Shown in pieces: positions 8,282 through 17,079 of a stretch of DNA of 64,000 bases. The position numbers and the translations under genes were made by a program. The notes under the pieces are model-generated. The model searched no databases. It was given only the letters and a program-made list of their open reading frames with translations, and was not told the origin of the DNA. How positions within the stretch are numbered: position 1 is the first letter of the stretch; every line of letters begins with the position of its first letter. The stretch covers positions 248,001-312,000 of the forward strand of contig NZ_WIXI01000045.1 of the NCBI RefSeq assembly GCF_009617585.1. Reading direction: 5' to 3'. This stretch comes from Endobacterium cereale (lineage in GTDB: Bacteria > Pseudomonadota > Alphaproteobacteria > Rhizobiales > Rhizobiaceae).

Positions 8282-8767
8282 TCAGTTCAGGCGCGTCTTC
8301 ACCTGGGCAACGGCGTCGGAAAACAGCGCGTTGCGGGTGGCTGCGTCGGCCTTCGCGGCGATCACCTTTTCGGCAGCAGCGACAGCCAGATCGACGGCAG
8401 CTGCGCGGACGGAACCGATCGCGTCGGCTTCGGCCTGCTTGATCTTCTGTTCCGAAAGCGCGTTGCGGCGCGCAACGAATTCTTCCGTCTTCTGCTTTGC
8501 CTCGGCGGTCAGCGCAGCGGCTTCGCGTTCGGCAGCTGCCACGATGTTTGCGGCGTCTTCTTCGGCTTCCTTGCGCTTCTTCTGGTATTCAGCGAGCAGC
8601 GCCTGGGCTTCTTCACGAAGACGCTTGGCTTCGTCCAGTTCGGAGCGGATGTTGTCGGCGCGCTTGTCGAGCGAGCGGCCCATCATGCCCGGAACCTTAA
8701 GATAGGCAACGAGCGCGAGGAAAAGGATCAGGCCGACGAGAGCATAAAATGTTGCATCAAAAGCCAT
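8282..8767 (-). CDS. atpF: ATP synthase F0 subunit b
   Basis: A 161-residue b subunit of the peripheral stalk of F1F0 ATP synthase. One membrane helix at residues about 5-25 (FYALVGLILFLALVAYLKV) is followed by a long, highly charged helix rich in Glu, Lys, Arg and Ala (about 35-145), typical of the right-handed coiled-coil stator. It begins three bases after the b' gene stop. Photosynthetic bacteria and alphaproteobacteria carry two b-type subunits forming a heterodimer; this is the second of the pair. The operon terminator follows at 8231-8258. Confidence 0.93.
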   Translation of the reverse strand: MAFDATFYALVGLILFLALVAYLKVPGMMGRSLDKRADNIRSELDEAKRLREEAQALLAEYQKKRKEAEEDAANIVAAAEREAAALTAEAKQKTEEFVARRNALSEQKIKQAEADAIGSVRAAAVDLAVAAAEKVIAAKADAATRNALFSDAVAQVKTRLN

Positions 8768-8770
8768 GGA

Positions 8771-9394
8771 TCAGGCTCCCTGCTTGGCGGCAGCGACCGC
8801 GGTCTTGATCTCGGCGTCGGTGGCTTTGCCACCGATCAGCTGATCGACGATGGCGGAAGCGGTTTCCGAAGCGATGTCGCCAACGTTTGCGAAAGCCTTT
8901 GCCTTGATCTCGCCAATGCTGGCTTCGGCGGCTTTCAGCTTTTCAGCCAGTTCAGCCTCGATAGCGGCGCGATCGTTCGCTGCCTTGGTCTTGGCAGCTT
9001 CGCGGGCGGCGTCGGCAATGCCGGCACCCTTGGCGCGTGCTGCTGCCAGTTCCTTTTCGTAGGTCTCGACGGCTGCATCGGCTTCGGCCTGCAAACGGTT
9101 TGCCTCGGAAAGGTCGGCGGCGATGCGGTCATGGCGATCCGACAGGATGCCTGCCAGACGGGGGCCGAGAACCTTCTGGATCAGAAGGAAAAATACGCCG
9201 AAAGTGATGACGAGCCACAGAAGCTGCGAAGCAAAATGGGCGCTGTCAAAGGGCGGGAATACGCCGCCAGCATGGGCGCCATCATGAGCAACACCCGTTT
9301 CGGTATGCACTTCGCCCGCGGGAGCGGCGCCCGGTGCAACCGGCGTCTGTGTGGCGTCCGGCGCGGTCTGCGCATGTGCCGGTGTCACGAGCAT
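8771..9394 (-). CDS. atpG: ATP synthase F0 subunit b'
   Basis: A 207-residue b' subunit, partner of AtpF in the stator stalk. An N-terminal Ala/Pro/His-rich segment precedes the membrane helix (about residues 58-78, [20 protein letters not shown]) and a long charged helix ([20 protein letters not shown]). Three start codons sit in a row (GTG 9400, ATG 9397, ATG 9394); the GGAG at 9401-9404 gives normal spacing only to ATG 9394. The N-terminal extension before the helix is usual for rhizobial b'. The symbol atpG is used for b' in some genomes and atpF2 or atpX in others. Confidence 0.9.
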   Translation of the reverse strand: MLVTPAHAQTAPDATQTPVAPGAAPAGEVHTETGVAHDGAHAGGVFPPFDSAHFASQLLWLVITFGVFFLLIQKVLGPRLAGILSDRHDRIAADLSEANRLQAEADAAVETYEKELAAARAKGAGIADAAREAAKTKAANDRAAIEAELAEKLKAAEASIGEIKAKAFANVGDIASETASAIVDQLIGGKATDAEIKTAVAAAKQGA

Positions 9395-9482
9395 CATCAC
9401 CTCCAGGTGGAATTCGAATATCGAAGATGGCGGCCACCCTCAAAGGGGCCGCCGCCATCCGTATGCAATCAATCGCCGCGAA

Positions 9483-9710
9483 TTAAACTGCGAAAAGCAG
9501 CAGAAGCGCGATGAGCAGCGAGAAGATGCCCAGAGCTTCCGTAACGGCGAAGCCGAATACCAGACGGCCGAACTGGCTGTCAGCGGCAGACGGGTTGCGC
9601 AGGGCGCCAGACAGGTAGCTGCCGAAGATGTTGCCGAGGCCGAGGGCCGTGCCGGCCATACCAAAGCAAGCGAGACCTGCGCCGATGAACTTTGCTGCTT
9701 CCGCTTCCAT
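9483..9710 (-). CDS. atpE: ATP synthase F0 subunit c
   Basis: A 75-residue proteolipid forming the proton-turning ring. It has two membrane helices around a polar loop (RNPSAADS near residue 39); the proton-binding carboxylate is the Glu of AVTEALGIF near residue 59, and the first helix carries the small-residue face [20 protein letters not shown]. Length is typical. The gap to atpB (9711-9779) carries a good ribosome site (AAGGAGATCATC) before the start. Such leaders help produce many c subunits per complex. Confidence 0.95.
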   Translation of the reverse strand: MEAEAAKFIGAGLACFGMAGTALGLGNIFGSYLSGALRNPSAADSQFGRLVFGFAVTEALGIFSLLIALLLLFAV

Positions 9711-9779
9711 GATGATCTCCTTAGAATGGGTGTTGCGGCTGATGACTGACGCCTTCAGGACGCCAATGGGTAGTTATCC

Positions 9780-10532
9780 TTAGTGCCCGCCGGGGTGAAC
9801 TGCGTCATTGAGGTACATGCAAGTCAGTACCGCGAAGACGTAGGCCTGGAGGAAGGCAACGAGGAATTCGAGACCGGTGATAGCAACGGTCATGATGAGG
9901 GGCAGAATCGCGCCGCCGATACCGATCGGGCCGAGAGCCGCGAGCGAGACGATGAAGCCTGCGAAAACCTTGAGCGTGATGTGACCTGCGAGCATGTTCG
10001 CGAAAAGACGAACGGAGAGCGAGATCGGACGCGACAGGAAGGAAATGATTTCGATCATGACAACCAGCGGCAGAAGAATGCCCGGAATGCCCGACGGCAC
10101 GAACACTTTCAGGAAGTGGAAACCGTGCTTGTAGAAGCCGTAACCAACGACCGTGCCGATAACGAGAACGGCGAGCGCGAAGGTGACGATGATCTGGCTG
10201 GTGATCGTGTAGAAATACGGGAACAGGCCCAGCAGGTTCGCGGTCAGAACGAACATGAACAGCGAAAAGACCAGCGGGAAGAACTTCATGCCGTGGCTGC
10301 CGGCGCCTTCGCGCAGCATGTTGGCGATGAATTCATAAGACATTTCGGCAACCGACTGCGCACGGCCCGGAATCAGGCTCTTGGAAGCGGATGCGAAATA
10401 CAGGAAGCCGGTGGCGACCGCGACGGTAGCAACCATGAACAGCGATGCATTGGTGAACGACAGGTCAACGCCGCCGATCTCGATCGGAACGATCTTGGAG
10501 ATCTGGAACTGATGGATCGGATCGTTTGCCAC
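9780..10532 (-). CDS. atpB: ATP synthase F0 subunit a
   Basis: A 250-residue membrane subunit forming the two proton half-channels against the c ring. GTG 10532 is chosen: AGAGGG lies about 9 bases upstream and the product begins ANDPIHQFQ, the usual rhizobial start; a longer frame to 10589 has no support. The essential Arg lies in the helix [14 protein letters not shown] near residue 170, with the partner residues of the last helix in [17 protein letters not shown]. About six helices are visible. It follows atpI by 72 bases in the operon atpI-atpB-atpE-b'-b. Confidence 0.95.
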   Translation of the reverse strand: MANDPIHQFQISKIVPIEIGGVDLSFTNASLFMVATVAVATGFLYFASASKSLIPGRAQSVAEMSYEFIANMLREGAGSHGMKFFPLVFSLFMFVLTANLLGLFPYFYTITSQIIVTFALAVLVIGTVVGYGFYKHGFHFLKVFVPSGIPGILLPLVVMIEIISFLSRPISLSVRLFANMLAGHITLKVFAGFIVSLAALGPIGIGGAILPLIMTVAITGLEFLVAFLQAYVFAVLTCMYLNDAVHPGGH

Positions 10533-10604
10533 CGCTTGCCCTCTTCCTTCGCCGCGAATATCGCGCTTTGTATTCTCTTGTATAACCAAACGGCTTTTCG
10601 CCGA

Positions 10605-10964
10605 TCAGTCCTTGTTCGCTTCATCCTTTTCGGAAAACGGCGACGGCGCCACCATTCCGACAGAACGAAGTACGTTCAGTACACCGGCACAGAAACCAAG
10701 AAGGAGCAGGATAATCAGCCCCCACGGCTTCGACGCCGGCCAAACCAGTCCAAGGACGTAGCCCAGCATAGCGCCAACCGCGATCGCAGCTATGAATTCG
10801 GAGGATATTTTCAGTCCGAGGGCCATGCCTTTGCGGCTCGCCTCCGACTGCTCTTCCCTCGCCACCCCTGCCGCGTCGTCCGTACGTTTTCCCGCAAGTT
10901 CCGCGGTCAAACGCTTTCGGCGCTGCTCCAGACCTTCGTCCCGGTCATCCGTCATTCGCGTCAT
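10605..10964 (-). CDS. atpI: ATP synthase subunit I (AtpI)
   Basis: A 119-residue accessory membrane protein. A charged N-terminal half (QRRKRLTAELAGKRTDD) is followed by two membrane helices (FIAAIAVGAMLGYVLGLVW near residue 57 and GLIILLLLGFCAGVLNVLRS near 80). AtpI helps c-ring assembly or Mg2+ supply in some bacteria and is not a stable part of the enzyme. ATG 10955 is an alternative start. It is the first gene of the F0 operon; the F1 genes are not in the window, the normal split arrangement in alphaproteobacteria. Confidence 0.85.
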   Translation of the reverse strand: MTRMTDDRDEGLEQRRKRLTAELAGKRTDDAAGVAREEQSEASRKGMALGLKISSEFIAAIAVGAMLGYVLGLVWPASKPWGLIILLLLGFCAGVLNVLRSVGMVAPSPFSEKDEANKD

Positions 10965-11184
10965 CCTCTCCCCATCTCATCCCGGCAAGCCGGTCCAGAG
11001 ATGCCTGGGCCCGAGGAAATCGCGCCTTCCGGCCCGTTTTGAAGTCGCCGCAACATAGTTTTGCCCGCCCTTATAGTCAAGGCGTTGCAGGCGCTTCATC
11101 CAGTACAAATTAACCGATGAAAAACATGAACTTAGGTGTTTTCGGGAGAGTCCGCGCCAAACTGGCGGGAAAATCGACGACCGC

Positions 11185-12411
11185 TCAACTCCAGCCGCCG
11201 CCATAGGTGCGGTAGAAGACATGCAGGCCGATGCGACCGACCTTCTGCATGGAACGAGCCCAGCCGGGGCGTACGTAGACGGCATGATAATGGGTGGCGG
11301 AACCGACTTCGGTCAGCCAGATCTTGCCGGCAGTGACGGCCATGGCAACCTCGCGGGCCATCTTCCAGTGCTCTTCCGAGCGGACGCGATCCTTGATATT
11401 GTCGCAGGCGAAGGAGAACTGGCAGCGGTTGCGCCAATCCTCGTTCTGGTAAACCACACCGCAGATCGTGTCGGGATAGGCCGGGTTGCGCACGCGGTTG
11501 AGGATAACCTGCGCGACCGCCGCCTGTCCTTTCACCGATTCTCCGCGTGCTTCGAAATAGATGCCGGAGGCAAGGCACTGCTGTTCCTTGGGCGAAAACG
11601 TCGCTGCCGGCAGCGCGGTTGCCGCCCAGGCGTGATCCTTGGGGCCGATCTCGGGAACGAAACGGCCGGCATTCGGATCGGATTTCGACGGGTCGGTCAG
11701 GATGGCATCAAACGGTGACTGGCGGGAATAATCGGGCTTGGCCGGTGCATAGGCGGTGGCGAGGATATCCGGGCTGGTGTTGGTGACCAGCTTGGCGATC
11801 ATCGGGTCCATGCCGCCATCGATAAGCTTGTCTTCCTTCTTGCGGAAATAGAAGGCGGCAAGCTCGACAGATTTTTCGCCCTTCTTCGGCTTTACGAAGG
11901 CGACTTTTTCCCCGCCCTTTTCCGGCTTGCTCAAGAGATAGCTGGTGCGCTGCAGAACAGAACCGGCAGTAAACGCCTTGGGCGGCTGCATGCGCTCCAC
12001 CGCCATGACACGGCCCTTCTTGGCGCCGCGGTTGACGCGCTCCTCGTCAGTCGTGCCGTCGCCGGGATTATCCTTTTCCGCATTCGTATTGCCGTTGCCG
12101 ACAAAGGCGACCTTGCGGCCATCCGGCAACTGCATGCCGGCATCACGCGCATTAGGAAAAGCCAGTTCGGCATTGTGGATGGAGCCCGCCGGGGAATTGG
12201 TCATGACCATGCGCCACTGGGCGCCGTCACGCTCGAAGCCGGACAGAAGATCGGTGAGATCGCCATTCGACGGAACGGCGGGGAACACCAGCCATGCAGC
12301 AAGGCCGAACACGGCGGGGGATGTCCACCCTTCCATACGGAACGAGGACTTGCGACGCAAAACGCTGATCGAACGCAAAACCGGGTACTCCACAAGGCAG
12401 GCCGCTGGCAA
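11185..12411 (-). CDS. Cell wall hydrolase with C-terminal SleB domain
   Basis: Up to 408 residues. The C-terminal 130 residues match the SleB/hydrolase_2 family: the catalytic Glu in GIYFEARGES (near 283), QAAVAQVILNRVRNPAYPDTICGVVYQ, and the closing SATHYHAVYVRPGWA (written here in short pieces). The family cleaves peptidoglycan glycan strands. An N-terminal hydrophobic stretch (AVFGLAAWLVFPAVP) is a membrane anchor or signal, followed by a long low-complexity linker. The start is uncertain: TTG 12411, GTG 12393 and ATG 12336 are all in frame and none has a convincing ribosome site. A 6-bp inverted repeat (TTAACC-N9-GGTTAA) lies upstream at 12458-12478. Confidence 0.85.
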   Translation of the reverse strand: MPAACLVEYPVLRSISVLRRKSSFRMEGWTSPAVFGLAAWLVFPAVPSNGDLTDLLSGFERDGAQWRMVMTNSPAGSIHNAELAFPNARDAGMQLPDGRKVAFVGNGNTNAEKDNPGDGTTDEERVNRGAKKGRVMAVERMQPPKAFTAGSVLQRTSYLLSKPEKGGEKVAFVKPKKGEKSVELAAFYFRKKEDKLIDGGMDPMIAKLVTNTSPDILATAYAPAKPDYSRQSPFDAILTDPSKSDPNAGRFVPEIGPKDHAWAATALPAATFSPKEQQCLASGIYFEARGESVKGQAAVAQVILNRVRNPAYPDTICGVVYQNEDWRNRCQFSFACDNIKDRVRSEEHWKMAREVAMAVTAGKIWLTEVGSATHYHAVYVRPGWARSMQKVGRIGLHVFYRTYGGGWS

Positions 12412-12629
12412 AACACAAAGCAGGCGAAGGCAAATCGATGCCCCTGAAGATGAATCATTAACCTTGATGAGCGGTTAACGTCCTTGGGCTCAAGCCTTGC
12501 AAACCCTGGCGTTTTAGCGTTTTCACACAAACGTCAGCGCGACGTGACCTTTAGGCCACGCCGCATACGAGACAAAAATGTGAAGAAAAACCGTGTGGTT
12601 ATCGGCTCGGCGGGGTTTGGCGCAAGCCG

Positions 12630-13604
12630 TTACAGCCAGCCCTTCCAGCGGAAGAAGAAAAACGGAATGACGGCAGACAGAACCATGGCGAACAAAGCCA
12701 GAGGGTAACCGATCGTCCAGCTGAGCTCCGGCATGTGTTCGAAATTCATACCGTATATGGAGGCGACCAGCGTCGGCGGCAGGAAGACAACGGAGGCGAT
12801 CGAGAAGATCTTGATGATCGCGTTCTGCTCGACACTGATCAGGCCGAGCGAGGCATCGAGCAGAAAGCCGATATTGCTGGAAACGAAGCCGGCATGTTCC
12901 GACAGCGTGGCAATGTCATGCGCCACTGTCTTGCACAGGTCTTCGATTTCCGGGTGATGGTGGATCTGCGGCACGTTCAAAAGGAAGGTCAGCATCCGCG
13001 ACAGCGAACCAAGACTGTCGCGCACCTTGCTGATCAGCCGGTGATGGGCGGCGATGTCGGCGAGCTTGTTCTCCAGAAACTGCGGCGGGCGACGCGTGGA
13101 GCGTGGCCGAAAGACTTCCTTCGACAACTCATCGATATGCACCACGGCAGATTCGAGGATTTCCGCCGTGCGGTCGGCAATGGTTTCGAGCAGGCGGGCG
13201 AGCAGCATCTTGCCCACCCACGGCGCCTCTGCGGGCTTGCGGCACAATTCGGCGGTGAACAGCTTGAACGATTTAGGATCGGCGTAACGCACCGTCACCA
13301 GCTTGCCGGCGGTGAGGATAAAGGCGATGTCGGTGATTTCGGGCGCTTCGGAATCCGCCTTCCAGACCAGCGAGGCGGTCATGAACACGGCGTTCTTTTC
13401 GATATAGAGCCGGCTGGAAGGCTCGAAATCCTTCAGTTCAGCACGCGTCGGGATTTCGATACCGAGAAGCTGTTCGACATGACGATCCTCTTCGGGTGTC
13501 GGATCGACCAAATCGAGCCAGACGATATCTTCGGCAAGTGCGGGAGGATTTTCTTCGGCGGTCAGAACAGTGACCGAACCGTGGGAATGATAGGCATTGA
13601 TCAC
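12630..13604 (-). CDS. corA: CorA-family divalent metal (Mg2+) transporter
   Basis: A 324-residue protein with a large cytoplasmic N-terminal domain and two C-terminal membrane helices. The family's selectivity motif YGMNFEHMPE lies near residue 286 at the end of the first helix (IASVVFLPPTLVASI); the second helix is PLALFAMVLSAVIPFFFF. The start is GTG 13604, with GGAGAG six bases upstream. Relatives import Mg2+, Co2+ or Ni2+, and some (ZntB) move Zn2+; the canonical GMN supports the CorA side. No Mg2+-responsive leader is evident. It is separated by 102 bases from the Mrp gene on the same strand. Confidence 0.92.
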   Translation of the reverse strand: MINAYHSHGSVTVLTAEENPPALAEDIVWLDLVDPTPEEDRHVEQLLGIEIPTRAELKDFEPSSRLYIEKNAVFMTASLVWKADSEAPEITDIAFILTAGKLVTVRYADPKSFKLFTAELCRKPAEAPWVGKMLLARLLETIADRTAEILESAVVHIDELSKEVFRPRSTRRPPQFLENKLADIAAHHRLISKVRDSLGSLSRMLTFLLNVPQIHHHPEIEDLCKTVAHDIATLSEHAGFVSSNIGFLLDASLGLISVEQNAIIKIFSIASVVFLPPTLVASIYGMNFEHMPELSWTIGYPLALFAMVLSAVIPFFFFRWKGWL

Positions 13605-13706
13605 GACAGTCTCTCCACGGCATCACCCGCATATACGATCGCAAAAACGGCGAAGGGAGAAGACGGTTCCCACCTCTCCCCCGAGCGCCTCTATTCAAAA
13701 ACGCCT

Positions 13707-14858
13707 TTATTCAAAGACGATTGCCGGAGCCTTCCGCTGTGGCCGCCCCGATACCTGTGCCCAGACAGCCGTGGCGATATCGCGGTAGATGGCAGCCGAC
13801 GGACCATCCGGCACGGCAGCGACGACCGGCGTGCCGGCGTCGGAACGTTCGCGGATTTCCATGGTCAGCGGTACTTCGCCGAGGAAGGGCACACCGATAC
13901 GCTCCGCTTCCGCCTTGGCGCCGCCATGGCCAAAGATGTCGTAACGGTTGCCGGTATCGGGGGCGAGAAAATAGCTCATGTTCTCGACGATGCCGAGAAG
14001 CGGGATTTCCACCTTGCGGAACATGTTCACGGCCTTGCGTGCGTCGATCAGCGCCAGATCCTGAGGGGTCGAGACGATGACGGCGCCGGCCAGCGGCACC
14101 TGCTGCGCCATGGTCAACTGCACATCACCGGTACCGGGCGGCATGTCGACGACGAGAACATCGAGATCACCCCAGGCGACTTCGCGCAGCATCTGCAAAA
14201 GCGCCGACTGGACCATAGGTCCGCGCCAGATCATCGCGGTTTCCTCATCGACGAGGAAACCCATGGACATGGCTTTCAGCCCGTAATTCTCCATGGGCTT
14301 GATGTATTTGCCATCGATCTGTTCGGGACGGCCGGAGATTTTCAGAAGTCTCGGAACGGAGGGCCCATAGATATCGGCATCGAGCAGGCCGACGCGCAGG
14401 CCATTGGCCTGAAGCCCGAGCGCGAGATTCACGGCAGTGGTGGATTTGCCGACGCCACCCTTGCCGGAGGCAACCGCGATGATGGCACCGACACCGGGCA
14501 CGCCCGATTTGGCAGGCCTTTGCGGGCCGCCCGCCGGCGGATGCGGATGCGCATGGCCGCCCGCAGGGGCAGACGGCTGCGGCCGCGGCGACGGGGCGGA
14601 TCCTGCCTTGCGATCGGCGGTCAGCGTGGCCAGCACGCCCTTTACACCGGGAATGGCTTTCACGATCCGCTCGGCGGCGGCGCGCAGCGGCTCCAGTTCC
14701 TGCGCGCGCTCTGCCGGCACACTGACGGAAAAATAGACTTTTGCATCGGAGATGAAGACATCCGAGACCATGCCGAGCGAAACGATATCGCCTTCGAGAT
14801 CCGGCCCGCGCACCTTCGAAAGGGTTTCGAGAACCTGCTCCTTGGTGACTTCCGCCAT
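13707..14858 (-). CDS. apbC: Mrp/ApbC-type P-loop ATPase (Fe-S cluster carrier family), CxxC motif absent
   Basis: A 383-residue protein. Residues 1-90 form a MIP18/DUF59 domain (VLETLSKVRGPDLEGDIVSL), followed by an Ala/Pro/His linker and a deviant Walker A loop VASGKGGVGKSTTAVNLAL near residue 130. The domain motif LVVDMPPGTGDVQL and the family segment GIVENMSYF near 290 are present. Where many homologues carry a C-x2-C that bridges a 4Fe-4S cluster between subunits, this protein reads LAPDTG. ATG 14858 follows GAGGTT at normal spacing. The protein probably still loads Fe-S clusters, but the missing cysteines are worth noting. Confidence 0.9.
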   Translation of the reverse strand: MAEVTKEQVLETLSKVRGPDLEGDIVSLGMVSDVFISDAKVYFSVSVPAERAQELEPLRAAAERIVKAIPGVKGVLATLTADRKAGSAPSPRPQPSAPAGGHAHPHPPAGGPQRPAKSGVPGVGAIIAVASGKGGVGKSTTAVNLALGLQANGLRVGLLDADIYGPSVPRLLKISGRPEQIDGKYIKPMENYGLKAMSMGFLVDEETAMIWRGPMVQSALLQMLREVAWGDLDVLVVDMPPGTGDVQLTMAQQVPLAGAVIVSTPQDLALIDARKAVNMFRKVEIPLLGIVENMSYFLAPDTGNRYDIFGHGGAKAEAERIGVPFLGEVPLTMEIRERSDAGTPVVAAVPDGPSAAIYRDIATAVWAQVSGRPQRKAPAIVFE

Positions 14859-14982
14859 GACCAACAACCTCTTCATCCATTCCCAAGCGCAACGGTGCGC
14901 CGCGCAGATTTACAGCGACGCTTATAGGTCGTGATTGCCATGAAGCAAATAAAGGAGAACCGGCAAATAAACAGGAATACAA

Positions 14983-15110
14983 AAAGAACCGCCGCCGGTT
15001 ACCGTGCAGGGCCATGAGAGGCGCACTGGCAACCGACGGCGGTTCTTCTCTTCTTTCGCGCCTCTTGGTGCGCTTCCAGTCCCCTCTGGACCTGCAGACA
15101 ATAATGCAGG
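14983..15110 (-). ncRNA. Candidate small RNA ending in a very strong intrinsic terminator
   Basis: Between the LuxR stop (15264) and the Mrp start (14858) lie 405 bases with no gene. On the minus strand a 16-bp stem (positions 14985-15000 with 15031-15046, one mismatch), extended inside the loop, is followed directly by TTTTT. Upstream, TTGAAC (about 15128-15133) and CATTAT with 18-base spacing could be a promoter, predicting an RNA of about 110-120 nt. The segment AGAGGCGC before the stem can also pair with GCGCCTCT in the loop, so two folds compete. Strand and ends are predictions. The element could instead be the terminator of the LuxR transcript. The rest of the gap shows nothing clear. 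Confidence 0.45.
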
Positions 15111-15263
15111 GATCGTGCCAGTTTGTTCAATAGCAAAAATAACGTTGTAAATCAGAAAGTTAATTATGATCGATCGTTACTTTTTGCGCATTGCAAATAA
15201 TGCACTGCGGGATGCGTCTGTTTTTTAAGCAGAAAAAAGGGAATGCTGCAGTGCAAAAGATGA

Positions 15264-16001
15264 CTATTTGATCAGCCCGACGCGCAATGCTTTTGCCACT
15301 GCCTGTGTACGGTTGACGGTATCGAGCTTTTTGGTTGCACGGTTGAGATAATGGTTCACGGTATGCTCTGACAGACCGAGAATACCGGCGATCTCGCTGC
15401 TGGTTTTGCCGGCGGCGGTCCAGTTGAGACAATCGAGCTCACGGTCGCTCAGTTGCTCGGTGACGCGGACATCAAGGCTGCGGATATCCGACAGGCGTTC
15501 GAACACGTGGATGGAAACATACATCAGTTCCATCATCTGCTGCCTGGAAAAGGCCGGGCCATCGCCGATGATCGACACGACGCCACGATGGCCGGCGATA
15601 TCGCTGACCGGGAAATAACCACCACGCACCAGATTGAAACGCTCAAACATGTTTTTGGCAACTGCGTTGCCGCTTGCCTTGACAACCTGCTCGAGATCAT
15701 AGGCGAAAGGAACGGAGGTGCGCCGCAGCTTGCGCACCAATGTGCTGTTGGTCAGCATCTTTGCCTGATCGAAGGCCGTGAGCAGTTCCGCCGGCCAATT
15801 GGTGATGATGGTGTTGCCAGCCAGTTCCGTTGCAGTCGCGGCCGGCAAGTTCATCACCATAAAAGCACGTTGACGGTAAGTTTCCGCCAGCCGCTTCATA
15901 AAGCGGAAGACGTCAAATTGTGTCTTAAGCGCAGGAATTTCGGTAATATCGACGCCCTCGGCCGCAGATGCGCCCAGATTTTCCATATCGATTTGTCTCA
16001 T
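15264..16001 (-). CDS. Orphan LuxR-type transcriptional regulator
   Basis: A 245-residue regulator. The last 65 residues form a LuxR/FixJ-type helix-turn-helix (LSDRELDCLNWTAAGKTSSE, then LGLSEHTVNHYLNRATKKL near 215). The N-terminal region has the size of the autoinducer-binding domain of quorum-sensing regulators (FDVFRFMKRLAETYRQ, and GGYFPVSDIAGHRGVVSI), but I cannot confirm the acyl-homoserine-lactone residues. No LuxI-type synthase is in the window, so it is an orphan. Start 16001 is preferred over 16064 and 15986 on context only. From memory, rhizobia carry an orphan regulator beside mrp-like genes in several genomes; that link is not checked. A candidate small RNA lies downstream. Confidence 0.85.
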   Translation of the reverse strand: MRQIDMENLGASAAEGVDITEIPALKTQFDVFRFMKRLAETYRQRAFMVMNLPAATATELAGNTIITNWPAELLTAFDQAKMLTNSTLVRKLRRTSVPFAYDLEQVVKASGNAVAKNMFERFNLVRGGYFPVSDIAGHRGVVSIIGDGPAFSRQQMMELMYVSIHVFERLSDIRSLDVRVTEQLSDRELDCLNWTAAGKTSSEIAGILGLSEHTVNHYLNRATKKLDTVNRTQAVAKALRVGLIK

Positions 16002-16199
16002 TTCTTGTCTTTTCGCTGTCGCTTGGCCACACAAAACCTGTGACCAGACCCCAAGCGCCCCCATTCGACTTTCGGTCGGCTGTTCACGAAAGGATTATCA
16101 CTCTATTCGCAATACGCCCGACAATGATGACACATGATTAGATTTGCAAACATTTGTTGTGTTTTCTCCGTAAAATTACGGGGAATTGACCGGACATGG

Positions 16200-17024
16200 T
16201 TATTGCCGCGGACCTAGACCGATATGAACATCCCGCGCGATCGCATCAGCCGCCACAAGAAGCGGGCCTGACCACGAATCCAGAACACCATCACCAATGC
16301 GATAGGCTGGAGCGGTGACGGAAACACCGGCCAGAATGTTCTGTTCCGCCACGTGGATGGATGTGGCGACACAACGAATGCCCGGCTGATGTTCCTCCAG
16401 ATCATAGGCAAAACCGCGCTTGCGGATGTCATGGATATCCGCAAGAAGCGAGGCGACATTCTCATGCGTGCTATCGGTAAATCGCTCGAAGCGTATGCCT
16501 TCGAGCCGCGCGCGGATCTCTGCATCCTCCAAAGCCGAAAGCGCCGCCTTGCCGACACCCGTGCAATAGGCCGGTGAGGCATTGCCAATCAGCGAATGCA
16601 TGCGCACCGCTTGCCGCGCTTCCACCTTGTCGAGATAAATGACTTCCGCTCCGCGCAAAAGCGCGAGATGCACGGTCTCGCCTGTCGCTTCGTGCAACAC
16701 TTGCAGATGCGCCGCCGCCAGTTGCCGGAACTCGTTGCGCGACCAGCTGCGCGAGGCAAGCCGCAGCAGACGCAATCCCGGCACATAGCCGCCATCGCCA
16801 TCCGTCTCGATCAACCCTTCCTCGACCAGATGCTTCAGTTGCCGGTGCAGCGTTCCACGGGGTTGCCCCGATGTTTTGAGGATATCGGTAAAGCGAAGCG
16901 ACCGCGGTGCTTCGGCAATCAGCTCGACCAACGCCATCGCCTTGCCGAGCGTGCCGGTATCGCCGCCGGAAACTGCCTTATGCTCTTCCCGTTCCGCCAT
17001 GCTGCGCCGTGCTGCCGCCCCCAT
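16200..17024 (-). CDS. IclR-family regulator of the galactose cluster
   Basis: A 274-residue regulator. The N-terminal winged helix-turn-helix (TLGKAMALVELIAEAPRSL to GTLHRQLKHLVEEGLIETD, residues about 25-75) is followed by the IclR effector domain (TGETVHLALLRGAEVIYLDK, GVGKAALSALED near 155, then GIRCVATSIHV near 228). IclR proteins usually repress a neighbouring catabolic operon until a pathway metabolite binds. The gene diverges from the SDR/dgoK/dgoA/lactonase operon across 104 bases that hold a promoter and an operator-like palindrome. Starts at 17024 and 17000 are both possible. Confidence 0.88.
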   Translation of the reverse strand: MGAAARRSMAEREEHKAVSGGDTGTLGKAMALVELIAEAPRSLRFTDILKTSGQPRGTLHRQLKHLVEEGLIETDGDGGYVPGLRLLRLASRSWSRNEFRQLAAAHLQVLHEATGETVHLALLRGAEVIYLDKVEARQAVRMHSLIGNASPAYCTGVGKAALSALEDAEIRARLEGIRFERFTDSTHENVASLLADIHDIRKRGFAYDLEEHQPGIRCVATSIHVAEQNILAGVSVTAPAYRIGDGVLDSWSGPLLVAADAIARDVHIGLGPRQ

Positions 17025-17031
17025 TGTCGTC

Positions 17032-17061
17032 TTGACATTTTTTCCTGCATAGCCGAACTAT
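17032..17061 (+). promoter_or_regulatory. Promoter of the galactose operon
   Basis: TTGACA (17032-17037) and AACTAT (17056-17061), spaced 18 bases, fit a housekeeping sigma promoter reading into the operon that begins at 17129. It overlaps the beginning of the IclR gene leader on the other strand. Confidence 0.6.
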
Positions 17062-17079
17062 TCCAAATAATCAAACAGT

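Noticed and set aside
12458-12478. TTAACC-N9-GGTTAA considered as a CtrA-type binding site
   Set aside because: The spacing does not fit the TTAA-N7-TTAA consensus; it is noted only as a palindrome upstream of the SleB gene.
12735-14927. A 730-codon plus-strand open frame across corA and the mrp gene
   Set aside because: Both minus-strand genes carry clear motifs (GMN; Walker A), so the opposite frame is a shadow.
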